From the NCBI RefSeq assembly GCF_041296385.1, contig NC_091014.1, positions 9,523,578-9,587,577 of the forward strand: DNA of 64,000 nt, read 5' to 3'. Origin of the DNA: Aphelocoma coerulescens (Eukaryota > Chordata > Aves > Passeriformes > Corvidae). Of this stretch, positions 12,354 to 25,265 are shown piece by piece (positions within the stretch are counted from its first letter, which is position 1; every line of letters begins with the position of its first letter). Under the pieces are notes generated by a model, which saw nothing but the letters and a program-made list of their open reading frames with translations, ran no database searches and was not told where the DNA came from. The translations under genes were made by a program, and so were the position numbers.

Positions 12354-15257
12354 AGTAGGTTATAGTTTGCATCTGAAGCAAGGCCAAACACATGGGTTTG
12401 GATTGAATCCATGCACCAATAATTGTCATCCTATGTTACTAAAAACTCCTTGACTGGAGATAATAATTGATTTGCCATTATTTTTTCTTCTCTTGTGTGT
12501 GACACATCATTACTGGAAGGCTATTCCCTTTGCCTTATAATTCAGATTCTTGGCACACTACATTGAATTTTATGGTTAAGGGTAGTGCAAATCATTCACA
12601 GCTGTCTGTGGGTTAGGTGTTCTCTGGGCTTAAAAATAGTCAATTTGGTGTTGCTTCCACCAAAAATTGAGAATTCCAAGTCTCTGACTCAAACATGCGA
12701 ATTTTCTTACCCAATTTTCTTTTTTCTTTATTATTTTGGATGTGTGGCTGACACTTTGCAGGCAGTGTTGTCCAAACACTGATGTCTGGAGCCAAACTGG
12801 GTCTGAATTAGTAGTCAACAGGTATTGCCCCAGTGGGAACATTAGTTTAATTTTCCATTATTATACTCTTTCTTCAACAATATAGACTTTAATTTCCAAT
12901 CAAGGTAATAACCATAACAAAAGATTTGAATTAATGGTCTTTAAAATTTGGAATGGTGTAGTTGCAATGGTTAGTTGTAAATCCTTTAAGCTGACATTTT
13001 AAAATTTGTCTGAGCTCCACCAGCAGCATTTATCCAAATAAATGATTTCTTTTTTTCCTCGTGTTGCCAAATTGTAAGCTCTATTTCTAAGCAGAGATAT
13101 GATAATATAGAATCTACTTACCATCTATGAATCAATATTTTGGCATCTGTTTGGGTGTTAAAAAGTCCATTTGGACTTAATGCATCCAGGATATTTTGTC
13201 AGGCCTTATTAAACACATTCTAGCTTGTCTTTTCTCTGATGTTCAGTGGAGCTGTTGGTTCCCCATTTCTGTGCCTGAGATCCAACATCAGAAGCAGTAA
13301 AGCAGTGGATCATTTGGCAAGAACCCACAGCATGCAGGATGCCAGCTGAGCACAGCCAGCCCGGACTGTGGCTAGAGCTAGCAAGAAATAAAACCTGCTC
13401 TGTTGGGTCCATGCCTGCTGCAGAATCTGAACCAGTAGCAATCTGAATGGAGATTTATAGCTAATATCTGCTGCCTTGACACACTTCAGGAAGTGCAAAG
13501 AAAATTACACAAGGCCCAAAATGACTTCTAAGTCAATGAAATGGGGTCCCATGTTCATTGTTTCTTGGTGGCTCCTGGTCAAGCTTGCTCAGATTACATG
13601 TTAAAGGACAGGCTGAGTGGTTTTGTGGGTTGTATTTTAAACTCTCTGTTCTACCAGCATGATCTGTGATGTAAAAGTCGACTTGTAGTCTCTCCAGTTC
13701 TCATATCTTCTGGAATTATGAAGGTTTTTGGGCTGAAACTTAGTTGCTTGAGGTTTCTGTGACAGAAGAAAAACATCTGACTTGTACATTCCTCTTAGGG
13801 AATCTCTGAGAAGTTTGAATTCTGGGGAACTTCTGAGCAGTTTGAGAATGGTGAAATATCTTCTCTGTTGAACACTCTGTCAATTAACCTAAATTAACAA
13901 GATTCCTTACAGGCATCTTTCAGGAACCTAAATGAGAGCAGTATATGCTGTCTGAAGAATTGATTACCAAGTCATTTGGTCTGTAAAGCAACTCCTACAG
14001 AAACAGAGAGAATTATAGTAAATGTGTTTTTAAGCTCTTCTACTCATAAAACCCATTATAGTCAGAGCAAATATTTATTGACAGCATGATTCTTTTTTGT
14101 GCACGATTTATAAAAAAGACAAATTTCAATACCAGAAGAAAACAGTGCCTTTGTATATAAAGTGAGGAGAAAGATGTATATCACTCTAGGACCATGCCTA
14201 TTAATTTTCTCAAGGGTACCTTTTATCATGGCTTTTCAGTACCTGTATTTGAAGCAAATAAATCACTCGAAAAATTTCTAAGATGGGAAAATTATTGCAC
14301 TGTTCCCTCTATGTGTGCCTAGTTTGCATCAACGATGGCTCATGCTTCAGTGGATTTCTTATTGAACTCTTCAGTTGGTAGTTGCCATGATTTAGAAAGC
14401 CATCCTTTTATTTAACAAAGCACATTTCAAATATGCTACGGTCTTCAAGATCATTATTAAAGATGTTGACATCCTGCTTTTCTTTCTCAGCAGATTGCTG
14501 ACCTCTTAATGCCTGACAAGCTCTTTTGCTTTCACGGGTATGAGCATCTTGCTTTAGACCATAAAGTGTAAAATATTCTAAACAGATGGACATACCAGTA
14601 CAATGGACTATTGAAGTCCAAAATTATTTAAGATACTTGAGATTTAGTCTTATTCATCTGCATTGGAAATTATTTCCCAATTTAATCAAAAGTTCTGTTA
14701 ATTTGCAATCCAATAAAAAGAAAGAGAATCTGGCTGCCATTAGTCTAGGGAATTTACAGATAATCCAACTTACAGAAATTTATGAAAGAGAAGGAAATAA
14801 CATATTTGTAAACAAATTAACAGTCAATATTGAAGAAAAATGCAGAACTAGTTAGAAAAAAACCTGTGTATTGAAATATAATTTCAAGGTAAAAATTTAC
14901 AGAAGTTTTTTTGATTGAAAATAGCTTTAGGGATTTTCAGAACAATCATTAATAAAAATATATTTAGTCCCAACATATTTCAAAGAGTCTGTTTAATTTT
15001 TAAGAATAAAAATCTCCACATCTCTCTCATAAAATAAATATTTAATATAAAATAGGTTATGGTGTATATATGGAAAACAGGTGACACTGTTAGCAATTCA
15101 GGGTAGAAATTCAGTCTCAGCACATCATATCCCCATTTAGAACTTTGGCCAAGAGGTCAAAGAGGTCTACCAAGTATTGTAGACCCAGGATCTCATGCTG
15201 CTTTTCCTTGTAAGTGCAAGTCAGAGCAAAGTAGAGAAACAAGCAAACATTCAAAAG
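12354..15257. other. AT-rich non-coding stretch
   Basis: No gene or repeat family is recognised. Open frames are short and overlapping. The stretch at 13,210-13,500 is somewhat richer in G+C and holds two overlapping minus-strand frames (67 and 62 codons), but neither shows a domain. If the candidate gene upstream is real, its 3' UTR would begin here. Confidence 0.5.
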
Positions 15258-15259
15258 AC

Positions 15260-15306
15260 AGAAAAAAAAAAAAAAAGAAAAAGAAAGAAAATAAGAGGGG
15301 GGGGGG
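15260..15306 (+). repeat. Purine tract: A15, GAAA units, then G10
   Basis: An uninterrupted A run near 15,262-15,276 is followed by AAAAG/AAAG units and ends in ten G (15,297-15,306). It is a pure-purine strand apart from one T. A G10 run is a common cause of sequencing or polishing errors, so its exact length should be treated with caution. Confidence 0.9.
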
Positions 15307-18300
15307 AAATAAAGAGCAGCTTTGAAGCATTTTCTTTCATCCCCATGTGGATCAGGACCACTCTCAGAAAATTTTTCTTTTCAGGCTGCACTCTTACTCA
15401 AAGCAGCTGGATAAACAAACTGTTGAGTCATGAAAAAAGAGGAGAAGGTATATCAGCGAACTTTAATCATCAGAGTTGAAATTAGCTCCCCAATAATCTG
15501 AGAGAAAAGAAAAGAAGACACATAAAAATGATAATCCCTTTCCCTTTATTTCTTGTTAAAATCTTGGTAGACATGTCATTGTTTCTACCTGCCTGCAACT
15601 GGACTTGAGGATTGGCATTGAAAATTCAGTGAAACTTCAGAAAGAAGTATTGCAGTTCTTTCAGAACTTAGCTGAAATCAACATGGGGTTTAAAGTTTAC
15701 ATTCTCATAAATCTTAACAACAATTTGTTTATTTATTTTATATTGAACAAATAAGTTCTTAACACCATCCCATAAAGAAGATAAATAATCAATTGTGCCC
15801 TCAATGAAAAAAATATTTTGGGACTATTGAAAAAACCCTGCTTCTTAAAAGGGTGTGCTGGCCCAGCCCTCAGCTGATTCACAGTGTTTTACTGCTGCCA
15901 TAAATATGGTGTTGCAGAACATAGAAAAGTTCAAAGAAGAGCTGCATATTTGTGCTCTGATCCAGTGATGGGACAAAGGCAGTCAATAATCAAAGCAAAT
16001 GAAGGATGGTTAGTATATTCTACAGGACTTGCTCACATTCTTGAAGCATCAGTCTTCAAATAAATTACTGTGATAAACCTGTAATAGGGACCCTCCTTAA
16101 CAGTTACATCTTTGTGAACAGCAGAGAGAATGGCAGAGCATTAAGCTAACAAATGTTCTACATTAAAGCTTCAGGATCAATAACATTTTTAAGATGTTAT
16201 CAAACAAAGCATTCAGTGTTGGAAGTAACAGCCTCAGCCTTATGCAGATAAAAAGTGTAACAGCCTCAGTGTCTCTGCAGAAATGCAGTTGCAGAGCCAA
16301 AATTCCCATTGTTCCTTAATGTTTATATTGCACTATAATGAAAAGATGCTCAATAGGAACTAAAATTAATTTCAGATGGACTTAAAAGGAAGAAAAGATA
16401 CATATAGGTCCTATAATAACCCTTTTCTGCTCTGTGAAATGAAGCAGTCTTCCAAGTGTGGAATACAGTCTTTCTACTTGGTGCTCTTAAGGGAAGAAGG
16501 AGATACTTTCATGGCAAGGTTGGATGGGTCACTGGAATGCTGAAGTGGGGGTGACACGTGCCATGACTGTCTACCAGCTGCAAAGATCCAATATTGTCAG
16601 ATTAGTGAAGCATTGCTGCTTCAGTCCTCGGAAGGAAAACCCTTTCCAGCTGCTGGAATGAACTGATGGAATAAGATTAATTAGAAGCAGAGAACAGTGT
16701 CAGCTTCCTGAGACAGAGACAGCTGAGCTGTTCTCGAGATGAGATTATGTCCTTGTCTAAATGACTTAGAAGTCTACATGGAAATGCATGAAAGATTAAA
16801 CTTGTGCACGGTGCAAAAGAAACCCTATAAACTTTGTGTGTAATCATTTGGGGTGATTCAGTTCTGGATTTAGAAACCTAACTGGAGACATCTCATGTTC
16901 CTCAGGGATGTCTCCATATATGGCCAAGATGTCCAAGTTCCCTTTGTAGTCAGCACAGACTCATTGATGTACTTAGAGTCTGAAGAACAATAAGGCTGTG
17001 AAAATCCAGTTTCTACCCTTGCAGTCAACATTTCTCCCCTATTCAGCACCCAAAATTTATCTCCTTCATTAAATAGATAGAAGCTACTCTAGCATTAGAC
17101 TCTCTTTGTGGTCTTTTTTAACAGAAAAATGATGAAAATTTCTAAAAAAACTAAACTAAAAAAACTAAAAAATGTATCTTTTTCCCGTATGCTTCTCTGA
17201 AATTTTACCTGTAATCAGGAAAATCATGACGATCTAGAAAGTTCCAAGGAATTATTTGCTAATTTATGACTGAAACAGAAAAATCCATCTTTGCTTTATC
17301 TTCTTTCTTTCCCTTCCACATTCCTGCCTTCATTTCTTCCTTTCTTCTTTCCATTGCCAGTTCATTCTTTCACTTCTTTTGCAAAAGATAAAAACATGAT
17401 TGTCCAGACCTCAGTTTTAAGTAGTCTGGTAATCTTTCTTCAAAATGTTACCATCTTAATCATATTGAAAAGGTCTTGGATTGATTAAAAATTCAGGATA
17501 ATGCCATGCAAAAATAGTTCAATTGACTAATTCACTCACTGACTGATAAGAGATACTGGTGATTTTCCTTGTCCAGGAGTTAGTACACAGGAAACAGGGC
17601 AAAGTACAGCACCTGAGAAAAACATGTTCTGAGGAGAATGGTTCAGTGGTAAAATTTTAAAAATGCATAAATTCACATTTGTTTTTCAAAGCTAGAGAGT
17701 AGGTAGCTAATAAATTTTAGAAGCTAAAATTAGAACCCATTCTGTTCCTCAGGTATGGTACTAGAAACAGATTTTTACCCTGGCCACTGATTCACACTCC
17801 TGTCTGCACTTCATTTTCCTCAACTTTGAAAAGGAGATAGTGAAACCCTCTTGACCCATGGAGTCCAACTTTAATTGGAATCTTTTGATGTGTTTACTAT
17901 TTCTGTTTCCAAGATTAAAAAAAAAATTGCAAAATTTAATGTTTTCTCATGTTTCTCAAATCTGACTCTGGTGCTGTATAAATTAAAAATGGATAAAGGT
18001 AAAAAGTCAAATTCACAACCTTCAATCCTCTCCCTTTTCCTCTGGATGGTATCACTAACTTTTGATCAGAGAGTAGGCACATACACTTTCTTATTATACA
18101 GAAATATAACTTTTGCTTGACAGTAACGATGAGATTCAGAAAATTGCAATCTCTCAAAAGTCTGTGTTAATTTTCTTAATTAAATTCTGTCTCACTTTAA
18201 AGGTTACAATGTCTCTTTATTTACAGAACAGCTTATTCATTCAGCTCTTTTTTTTCCCTCTTGAGCTTGTCAGAAGCTGTTAATGTTGATATAGTTTGAC

Positions 18301-19638
18301 ATTTCGCCCAGACTGCATCAAACCACAAACCTGAGAGTAGAATGTAGCCATTAACAATTTAATAACCTGTTGCAATACTTAATTTTTTTCCACATCAGCA
18401 GTGTCACACTTCATAATGGTGTGTTTTTTACCTTTACTGAATGAGACGAGACTATTTTCTTTACATGCCATGGTTTCTAAATGTGCTTCAGAACCGTAAC
18501 TAGTCAGAGGTTGAATTTTTGAGTGCTGGCCTATTGGAAATGTCAGAATCCATAAATATACTTGAGCTGAGGTTTAAGTGAAAGTGAGTTTTGTCTGAGG
18601 AGCAGACATGAAAGTCTTGATTCAATGTAGTAGATAAGCACAGGAATAATCTGTAATATGAAAGCCTTTGACATCAGTGGAAATGTTTTCACACATAAGC
18701 TTGGGGTATGATAACATGGTTAAATATTAAAATTCTCTTGATATCTTAGTCTTGGTAAAAGCCAATGAGACCTATAGAGCTATTTCACTGGTTTCAGAAA
18801 GCTTTGACTCTTACATTGTAATTGGAAATATGAAAAGTTTGTGTGGAACCAGGTTTTTAGAACAGTTTCCATAATCAGTGTGCAGGAGTAACTTTTGGCT
18901 AGAGTGATAAGTATCTCAGGCAAACCATGGCTAAGATAAAGTGCATGTTATTTCTAATGGCAGATTTGCCAAGAAGATTGAAGGCGACATGAATATTTTC
19001 AAAATATTTTGCACTCCAAGAGTGCGTGGGTAGAGCAGAAATGTCTGGAGAGGCTGTACAATATTTTCTCAGTGCTTAATATAGCCATGCTTGAGCAGGC
19101 AATGGTGTAGCTTTCTTCTGCCTTTTGGAATGTCTTTTTTCCCTGATGATACTTATGGGAAACTTTTATAGACCATTGGTAGTCCAGCAAAGCCTGTTGC
19201 ACCCAAACATAATCCAGTGATCACAGTCCATTTTCCAAATATTAAAACTGCTGTAGTCTGAAGGAGCTCATGTCTCTGCATTGTTTCAAATACATTTCTA
19301 TAGACTAACATCTGATCTTGGTTATACCTCTATAAATTCACAATAACTTAATTGGTTTTCATAGAATTCTTGCTGCTTTATATTGGTCTCAGTGCATGCA
19401 TTGGCCACACTAGAAGAAAATCTAAAAACTCTTCTTCCCTTCTAGGATGGGAAAAGTTTTAAATACAGCTTTTTAGGAACACTTAAAAAATTCTACTCCT
19501 TTCTTGTCACTGGATCTTAGTGTGATGCTGATTGCTACATAAAATTCCATCATGATATCCCTGTCTTCTCTAACTACATATTTGTTTCTTTGCAACTTTT
19601 TGTTATTTATGCTGCTTGATAATCTACCTCCTCGTGTC
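15307..19638. other. AT-rich non-coding stretch with a pyrimidine tract
   Basis: About 4.3 kb without a recognisable gene. The only compositional feature is a pyrimidine-rich segment at about 17,296-17,380 (CTTT, CCTT and TTCC units with few purines). A 65-codon open frame overlapping it is low-complexity S/F/P and not credible. Confidence 0.5.
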
Positions 19639-19660
19639 TTTTTTTTTTTTTTTTTTTTTT
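19639..19660. repeat. Poly(T) run, 22 bp
   Basis: An uninterrupted T22 homopolymer. It produces a lysine run in an 80-codon minus-strand frame at 19,473-19,715, which is therefore an artefact. Confidence 0.95.
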
Positions 19661-20919
19661 GCCTCAGTATAAAAGATATAAGAAATTTTCTTTTTGGATT
19701 CTCCTGAGTGGGCATCCTTCTTGTACAAAGAAATCTTGCTTCTTTAAGAAGTAAAGAGTGCCAATATTGCTACAGAGAAATAAGTTTTCTTTCTTTCCTA
19801 GAAGAAACTAGGAAAAAAACCTTGTCAACCTTAGAGATAATATTATAATAAATTGCCTATTTAGAATACTTGTTTAAGCTTTCAAAGTGGAATAATTTTT
19901 GACTTTTATTTTACTGTCAGTCTGTTATTTCATTTTTTTTGTGCTTGTTTCTGGTAGAGAGCTGTGAAATCCTCTGTAGAGAATCTCTGCAATATCCATT
20001 GTAGCGTCCTTATCTTAGCTGTGAGATATGCAGAGGGGCATGTTGATAGCAAAATTTCCTTGGGTTTTACAGAGTTGCACTCTTGTACACCAGCATCACT
20101 GCTGGAATTCTTGCACTTTCTGTTTGCAATCAGTCTTTGTAGGGGTAGTTAGCATAGAAGTAGATGGCGGAATAAACTCTCCCAAGAGATAAAATAACCC
20201 TGGACTATTTTATTTAAAGAACTAGAGATGAAGGTCATAATTTCTTTCAGTAACTTCCTCAAAAATTGGTGTACTGACCTACAAAATACTCATTTTCATT
20301 TGTGCAAAAACATTTACTGGATCCTGCCACAAAAAGCTTTTTATTAGGAAACATTTCCATGACTTCGGAAATGAGGTGTTGAGATGAGATTGCATGAGTG
20401 TATCTCCGTGTTTATACTAAAAAAGGCAGTTCTAGAAAGAAGTTTAAACTCATGACTAAAAATAGGTAGCAGATTAAAATTAAATTAAAATTCTTCCATT
20501 CACTTCTTCAATCATTATTTTCCCACCTGGTGAAAATCTTATCAAAATTTGCCCCAAAATGCCTTCAAGTGTACAAGATAGCTCAAATCAGCTGAGAAAG
20601 CTATGAAACTTCAGTTTAAAGATCTTTCTTTCTTTTTGTTTGTTGGTTTGGTTGTGGTGGTTTTGTTGCCATGTTTTCCTTTTAGATCCAATGTGATTTG
20701 CCTTGAATTCCTGTTTAAAAAAATCTAATTCAGCATGCAGGTGCTGTAAACATTCGGATGATGTGCCTGGAAAGGCATTCAAGAATGCACAGTGCAGTTC
20801 TGGAATTTTAGTACAATTGTATTTGGTGTTCACTATGACCCCCTTCAATAGCTCTTCACAAATTTGAACCTTATTTTACAACTCCATTTTGTCTAAGAGA
20901 CACTGGATCTCATTCAAGG
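19661..20919. other. AT-rich non-coding stretch, nothing recognised
   Basis: No gene, RNA or repeat family is seen. Short open frames at 19,964-20,152 (plus) and 20,588-20,848 (minus) show no domain or splice-site support. Confidence 0.5.
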
Positions 20920-21480
20920 CTGTAGCACAGCTGATGGCTGCTGCAGGACCAATAAAATACGATGCATGCTTTAGATGTGTTTTTCTGACAGCGCATTCCT
21001 TCAGGATTTAGCAAATTTGTCCATTGTTTTACAACTCAGTTTTGTGTAACACACAGGACCTTGCCCTGAAATGGGATGCACATTCTCCAACTGCTTTTTA
21101 GATTTGAACAATTCTGCCTTTATAGCACCTTGATAAGATTATGGAGGTGCTGTAATCTGATGTCGAGGAATTTTTGTGTCAGCTGAGAAACAGCAACACC
21201 TCAAGAACATTAGGAGAAACAGACAATATGATGTATCTCCTCTTGTACAAACAGTGACATCTAGAGTTGCCATTAGTATTCCCTAATATGCAACAAAGTT
21301 AAAGGTTATCATCTGCTGCAGATTTAATGGATTGCATTAGAATTACAGCAAATGACCCTTGCAGCTCTTTTAAACTTGATCGATCACAATATAATTGTCA
21401 AGGCGGGCTAGCAATTAATTTTCATTAGTCAGGGAAGTCATTAATGCTTGCTGTTAGGGAAAATGACTATTAGATTAGAA
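20920..21480. promoter_or_regulatory. Candidate conserved regulatory element (homeodomain-like site cluster)
   Basis: This stretch has the texture of a developmental enhancer rather than neutral DNA. Between 21,391 and 21,479 it carries ATAATTGT, GCAATTAATT, TTCATTAGTC, TCATTAATG and TATTAGATTAG, that is at least five TAAT/ATTA cores in 90 bp. A 10-bp palindrome TGATCGATCA lies just before (21,377-21,386). Homeodomain proteins recognise TAAT cores, which is established. That this stretch is bound or conserved is inference, because ATTA is also common by chance in AT-rich DNA. Confidence 0.3.
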
Positions 21481-22896
21481 TGGAAGGGATTCAATCATTT
21501 TTTACAATTAAAGAAGTTGGCCTAATTTGCTGGTTCCATATGTGCAGAAGAATCATTGAAGTTCCTGCTGTGATGCACTGGTTCCAACAAAGAGTGGAAT
21601 ACATTCCTTTTCATACCAAAAAGAGAGGCATTTATTACCAGATTTCTACTGGGAATATTATTTTTAAAGAATGCTCCATCAATATTTTTTTTCTTTTGCC
21701 TTTAAAGACAGGTTGGAATTTAATGCTATGGTGAAAGGCCTGCTTCCTCAAGTCAAAATGCTATTTGCTTTTCCTTTGACATTTGGGGCTTTTTTACTGA
21801 ATAAGACAGAGGAGTTGAAAGATTCCAGGATCATTCAGCTGCCTTGGTAAATACTAAATTGCTTGGCAATGACAATTAGCTGTGATACAGCTGTCCAACA
21901 TCATGGGTGATAGAACAATGCTCTTCTTTCATGGAGTAAAATTCACCTGAGAACTTAAAAATATTTTTTCAAACTCTACCTTCATTAAGTCCTAGTCAAA
22001 TATGGAAGTCAAATTGAAACAGAACATCAAACACCTTAAACTACAAGATGAAATTTTTATAAATGCTTAGTCTTGTCCAATTTAATTTTAATTAATTGGT
22101 TCTGCTTTCCCATATTCTTGATGTCTGGATGCAACTTCCTAAGTAGTTTTTCTTATTCTAAAAGCACTATGTTTTTCAAAGCATCGTTTTAATACCTCTG
22201 TAAATGTATTTGCTGGAGCATTCTTTTAAAGAATTTGAGTAGCAGAAAAACAGAGCTATCTAGGCTTCATGCAGTCCCTCTGAGACTAAATTCCACCTAC
22301 ATCTTATGTACCTAAAGAATGGCTCTTTTTTTTAGTACATACTGCTGTTCTTTGTAAAATAAATGCTAGAAAGCAGGGGTATTTGAATGTTTTCATAAAA
22401 TTGCCTATCTCAGTTTAGGTCAATAAATTAGGTGAACATGATGTAGCTCTAAAGGCTTTCAAAAACACTTTATGCTTTTCCTTGACTAAAGGAATTTAGG
22501 CATTGCAATGAGTAACTCACTTAAAATTTATGTGCTTAAAACCTGCAAAATTTGAGTAAATTGGCTCTTATCATGATGACTAAAACATATTGAAGAAGAT
22601 ATATTAATATTACTTATTATACTGAGAAGGACTTAGAAAATTTAAAGCCAAGCATGGAAGTTTAATATTCTTAAATGTACCTAAGGGAATATGCATAGGG
22701 GTAAGACTAGGTTTTTAGCCTTCAGAAGTTCTGTAAGTTTTTGGAAAGCTACTGAGTAACTAAAATTTCACTGATTTCAGACATGGATAAGTTGACTTTG
22801 ATAGAGCCTTATTTTTTGTGTGTAAGGGATGTGAATGAGAATTAAGTACTTAGCTTCTTTCGTAAATGCCTCTGAGAACCTTATTTTCACCTTTAG
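21481..22896. other. AT-rich non-coding stretch
   Basis: No gene or repeat family is recognised. An 84-codon plus-strand frame at 21,480-21,734 shows no domain and no splice-site support, so it is probably chance. Confidence 0.5.
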
Positions 22897-23025
22897 CAAT
22901 CTAGAACAGGTTTCAGATAATGTAATTCAATGTATAAGTTTTCCTATAGTCAGAGAAGGCAAGGAGATATGCAGGAGTTCATCTGGAATTCACCTGATCT
23001 ATTTTGATGTCAATGCCATGCAGAT
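22897..23025 (+). CDS. Exon-like block of 129 bp, product unknown
   Basis: A good acceptor (TTATTTTCACCTTTAG) precedes, and a strong donor (CAGAT|GTAAGT) follows, a fully open 129-bp block. It reads as one base, 42 codons, then two bases, so it would be a phase-symmetric internal exon. The frame begins NLEQVSDNVIQCISF and continues to FDVNAMQ; the stop after it lies inside the donor itself, which fits an exon edge. The open frame also runs 62 bp upstream of the acceptor, which weakens the case a little. The length is typical of vertebrate exons. I do not recognise the product, and no partner exon was found nearby on this strand. A chance match is quite possible. Confidence 0.18.
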
Positions 23026-24996
23026 GTAAGTGGCATCCTAACATCATCCTGTCATTTCTCAGATAATTTGAAGGGAAACTGGAATGACTATCACAAACCT
23101 AGATGTCTATATTACAAGTGTTTAAACATATATTAAGAGCCCCTCTACTGCTGTTTTTAAATCTGACCTTTCCTGATTCAGGAGCCTGAAACAATTTCAA
23201 AAGCTACCAAACACAAAGGTGCCTAAAAGTTCTTGAAGTGATTTATTTGATGCAAGCTTCGAAGTCACTTTTGAAAATGTTCCCCTTTGCTATAAAATAT
23301 TTGCTTTCTCACTTGGAAGATTTTCAATAGCACTTTCATTGCACAGAGTATATTGTTCTGCAGTTTGATGAATTGCCTCTTTTATAAAACAAAAATATGT
23401 TCAAGATGTGATAGTGTAATCCTGTTTTTTTAGGTACGTGGCAATCTAGGTGCTCCTCTTTTAGAGGAATATTTTCAAAGTTGGGATGTAAATCAAAGTC
23501 CTTTCTAGGGTGCAATGATGGCCAACATTCAGCTTTTCCCTTAAACCATGAAGTTCAGCAGTTCTGAACGTTAAATATTTGGGAAACTGAGGCTCCTTAT
23601 GTCATTAAATACTTTACTCATACATTATATGACTAGACATTTAACTTACTTTAAGAAAGGACACTTCTACTCTTTTAGCTGGTGCTTTACTGGAAGCTAC
23701 CAAATAGTAATTGGTACAGCCTAATGGGTAAGAAAAAGAAAATTATTAAGATGAGTGTGACTGTATTCTTTGGAATTGATGGAGTGTTCAGATGGACTCA
23801 AGTTCCTCACTTTGTTACATCCTTCAGTTTGAATATGTTTCTGTTACCAGATTGATTACTGTAAGTCAGACTTCCTCCTAGCATTTATCTGTCACTCAGA
23901 AATGAATTATCAAGTCATTATGCACATTTTACTTTAAACATTTGTGGTTTCTAAAGAAAAAATCAGGGAATGAAATCTGGCATTTCATTCAATGTATTAT
24001 ATGGTACACATTAATGGTAAGGCAGTACGTTGTAATCAAAAGATTCTGTGGGAGATGGTGTGGGCAGACTTTTTGACTGGATAAATCCTTTTCTATTATT
24101 TTACTTTTTTTCATGAGATGAAACACATATAAGCTGCCATAAATCATATTTCATAGTATTAAAAAAAAGGAGTAAGACCTTTGCTGTCTCACTTTTTTTT
24201 ACTTTTATTGTTTTTAACTTATTTCTGTTTAAAAACTATATTCCTGCACTACTTAACTATTTAACTGTCTTTACAGAATCACCATCAAAAACCCAGGTCT
24301 TTGTTATTGTTTTTTATCTGATTAAAAGTATAGTTCTTGCTTTTTAATTATCTTTAAACAGTGATATTATTTGAAATTAAAAGCCACAAGCTATAGGTCC
24401 TTGGAAACCTGTTTCAGAAAGCCCTGAAGAGAGACTTTACTCGTTGCTCTTTTCCATTTTCCAAAGATAGGAAAAGCTTAGGGCTAGAACTAGGACTAAG
24501 ACCTTGGTGTTTTTCAGAAGCAGAGTGTTACACAGTCCTGGGTTAGACACAAAGGTAGAGACACAAGCTGAGGATCAGCCATGAGAGGCAGAACAGTCTT
24601 GTGAGCTTGATGGTTAACCTCACCAAATCTCACATTAAATGAGCAGAAAATTAACTCCCAAAACCGGTAGTACTCTTCTGTTAGATGAGTGTATAAATGT
24701 ACAGAAGCACCTAAAACAAAAGTCTGTCTTTTCAGGTATTGGTAAAGTCTTTGGAGCACCTAGGAAGTCTTTTGGCACCTAGAAAACCATGGATTCTTTG
24801 CCTCATTAATTCTCAAAATCCTTAAGCTTCAAGGTTGCATTCAGATATTTCTACACCGGCAAAAGAAGCACAAAAAATGAATGAATGTAATAAATCTATA
24901 TTATCATTACTAGGGTGTAGTCTAAATTTTAAAATTCTTTAGCTCACTATTTGGCACTATTTAATCTGTTTTAAATAGACAGTTTCATAAAGTTGT
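23026..24996. other. AT-rich non-coding stretch, nothing recognised
   Basis: Nothing recognisable as a gene, RNA or repeat family. An 81-codon minus-strand frame (24,514-24,759) shows no domain. Confidence 0.5.
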
Positions 24997-25265
24997 AGAA
25001 TCATAGAGTGGTTTGGGTTAAAAGGGACCTTCAAAGTCCAACCCCTTTGCCATGGGTGGGGACATCATTCCTTAGATCAGGCTGTTCAAAGCCCCATCCA
25101 ACCTGACCTTGAACACTTCCAGATATGGAACATCCACAACTTCTTTGGGAAACCTGTTCCAGTGTCTCATAACCCTCATTGTAAAAAAATTTCTTTCTTA
25201 TATCCCATCTAAATGTACCTTCCTCAGTTTAAAACAGTTGTTCCTTGACCTGTGACTATAAGGCA
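24997..25265 (-). mobile_element. CR1 LINE 3' tail, minus orientation
   Basis: Read on the plus strand, this begins at the element's 3' end (AGAATCATAGAGTGGTTTGGG, the complement of the terminal octamers). It continues through GGGACCTTCAAAGTCCAACC, GCCATGGGTGGGGACATC, GCCCCATCCAACCTGACCTTG, AACACTTCCAGATATGGAAC, ATCCACAACTTCTTTGGG, CCTGTTCCAGTGTCTCA and TTTAAAACAGTTGTTCCTTG. This is the canonical order of an avian CR1 3' tail. It is 5' truncated at about 25,265, as nearly all CR1 copies are. It looks close to the consensus, so it is probably the youngest of the CR1 tails here. It carries no coding capacity. Confidence 0.95.

Noticed and set aside
13115..13150. Strong minus-strand donor AGATG|GTAAGTAG
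   Set aside because: The block upstream of it contains an in-frame stop and has no convincing acceptor with an open frame.
14470..14575. TTTCTTTCTCAG acceptor followed by ATTGCTGACCTC and CACGG|GTATGAG
   Set aside because: A possible next exon of the 10.4-12.0 kb set, but the required phase hits a stop within three codons.
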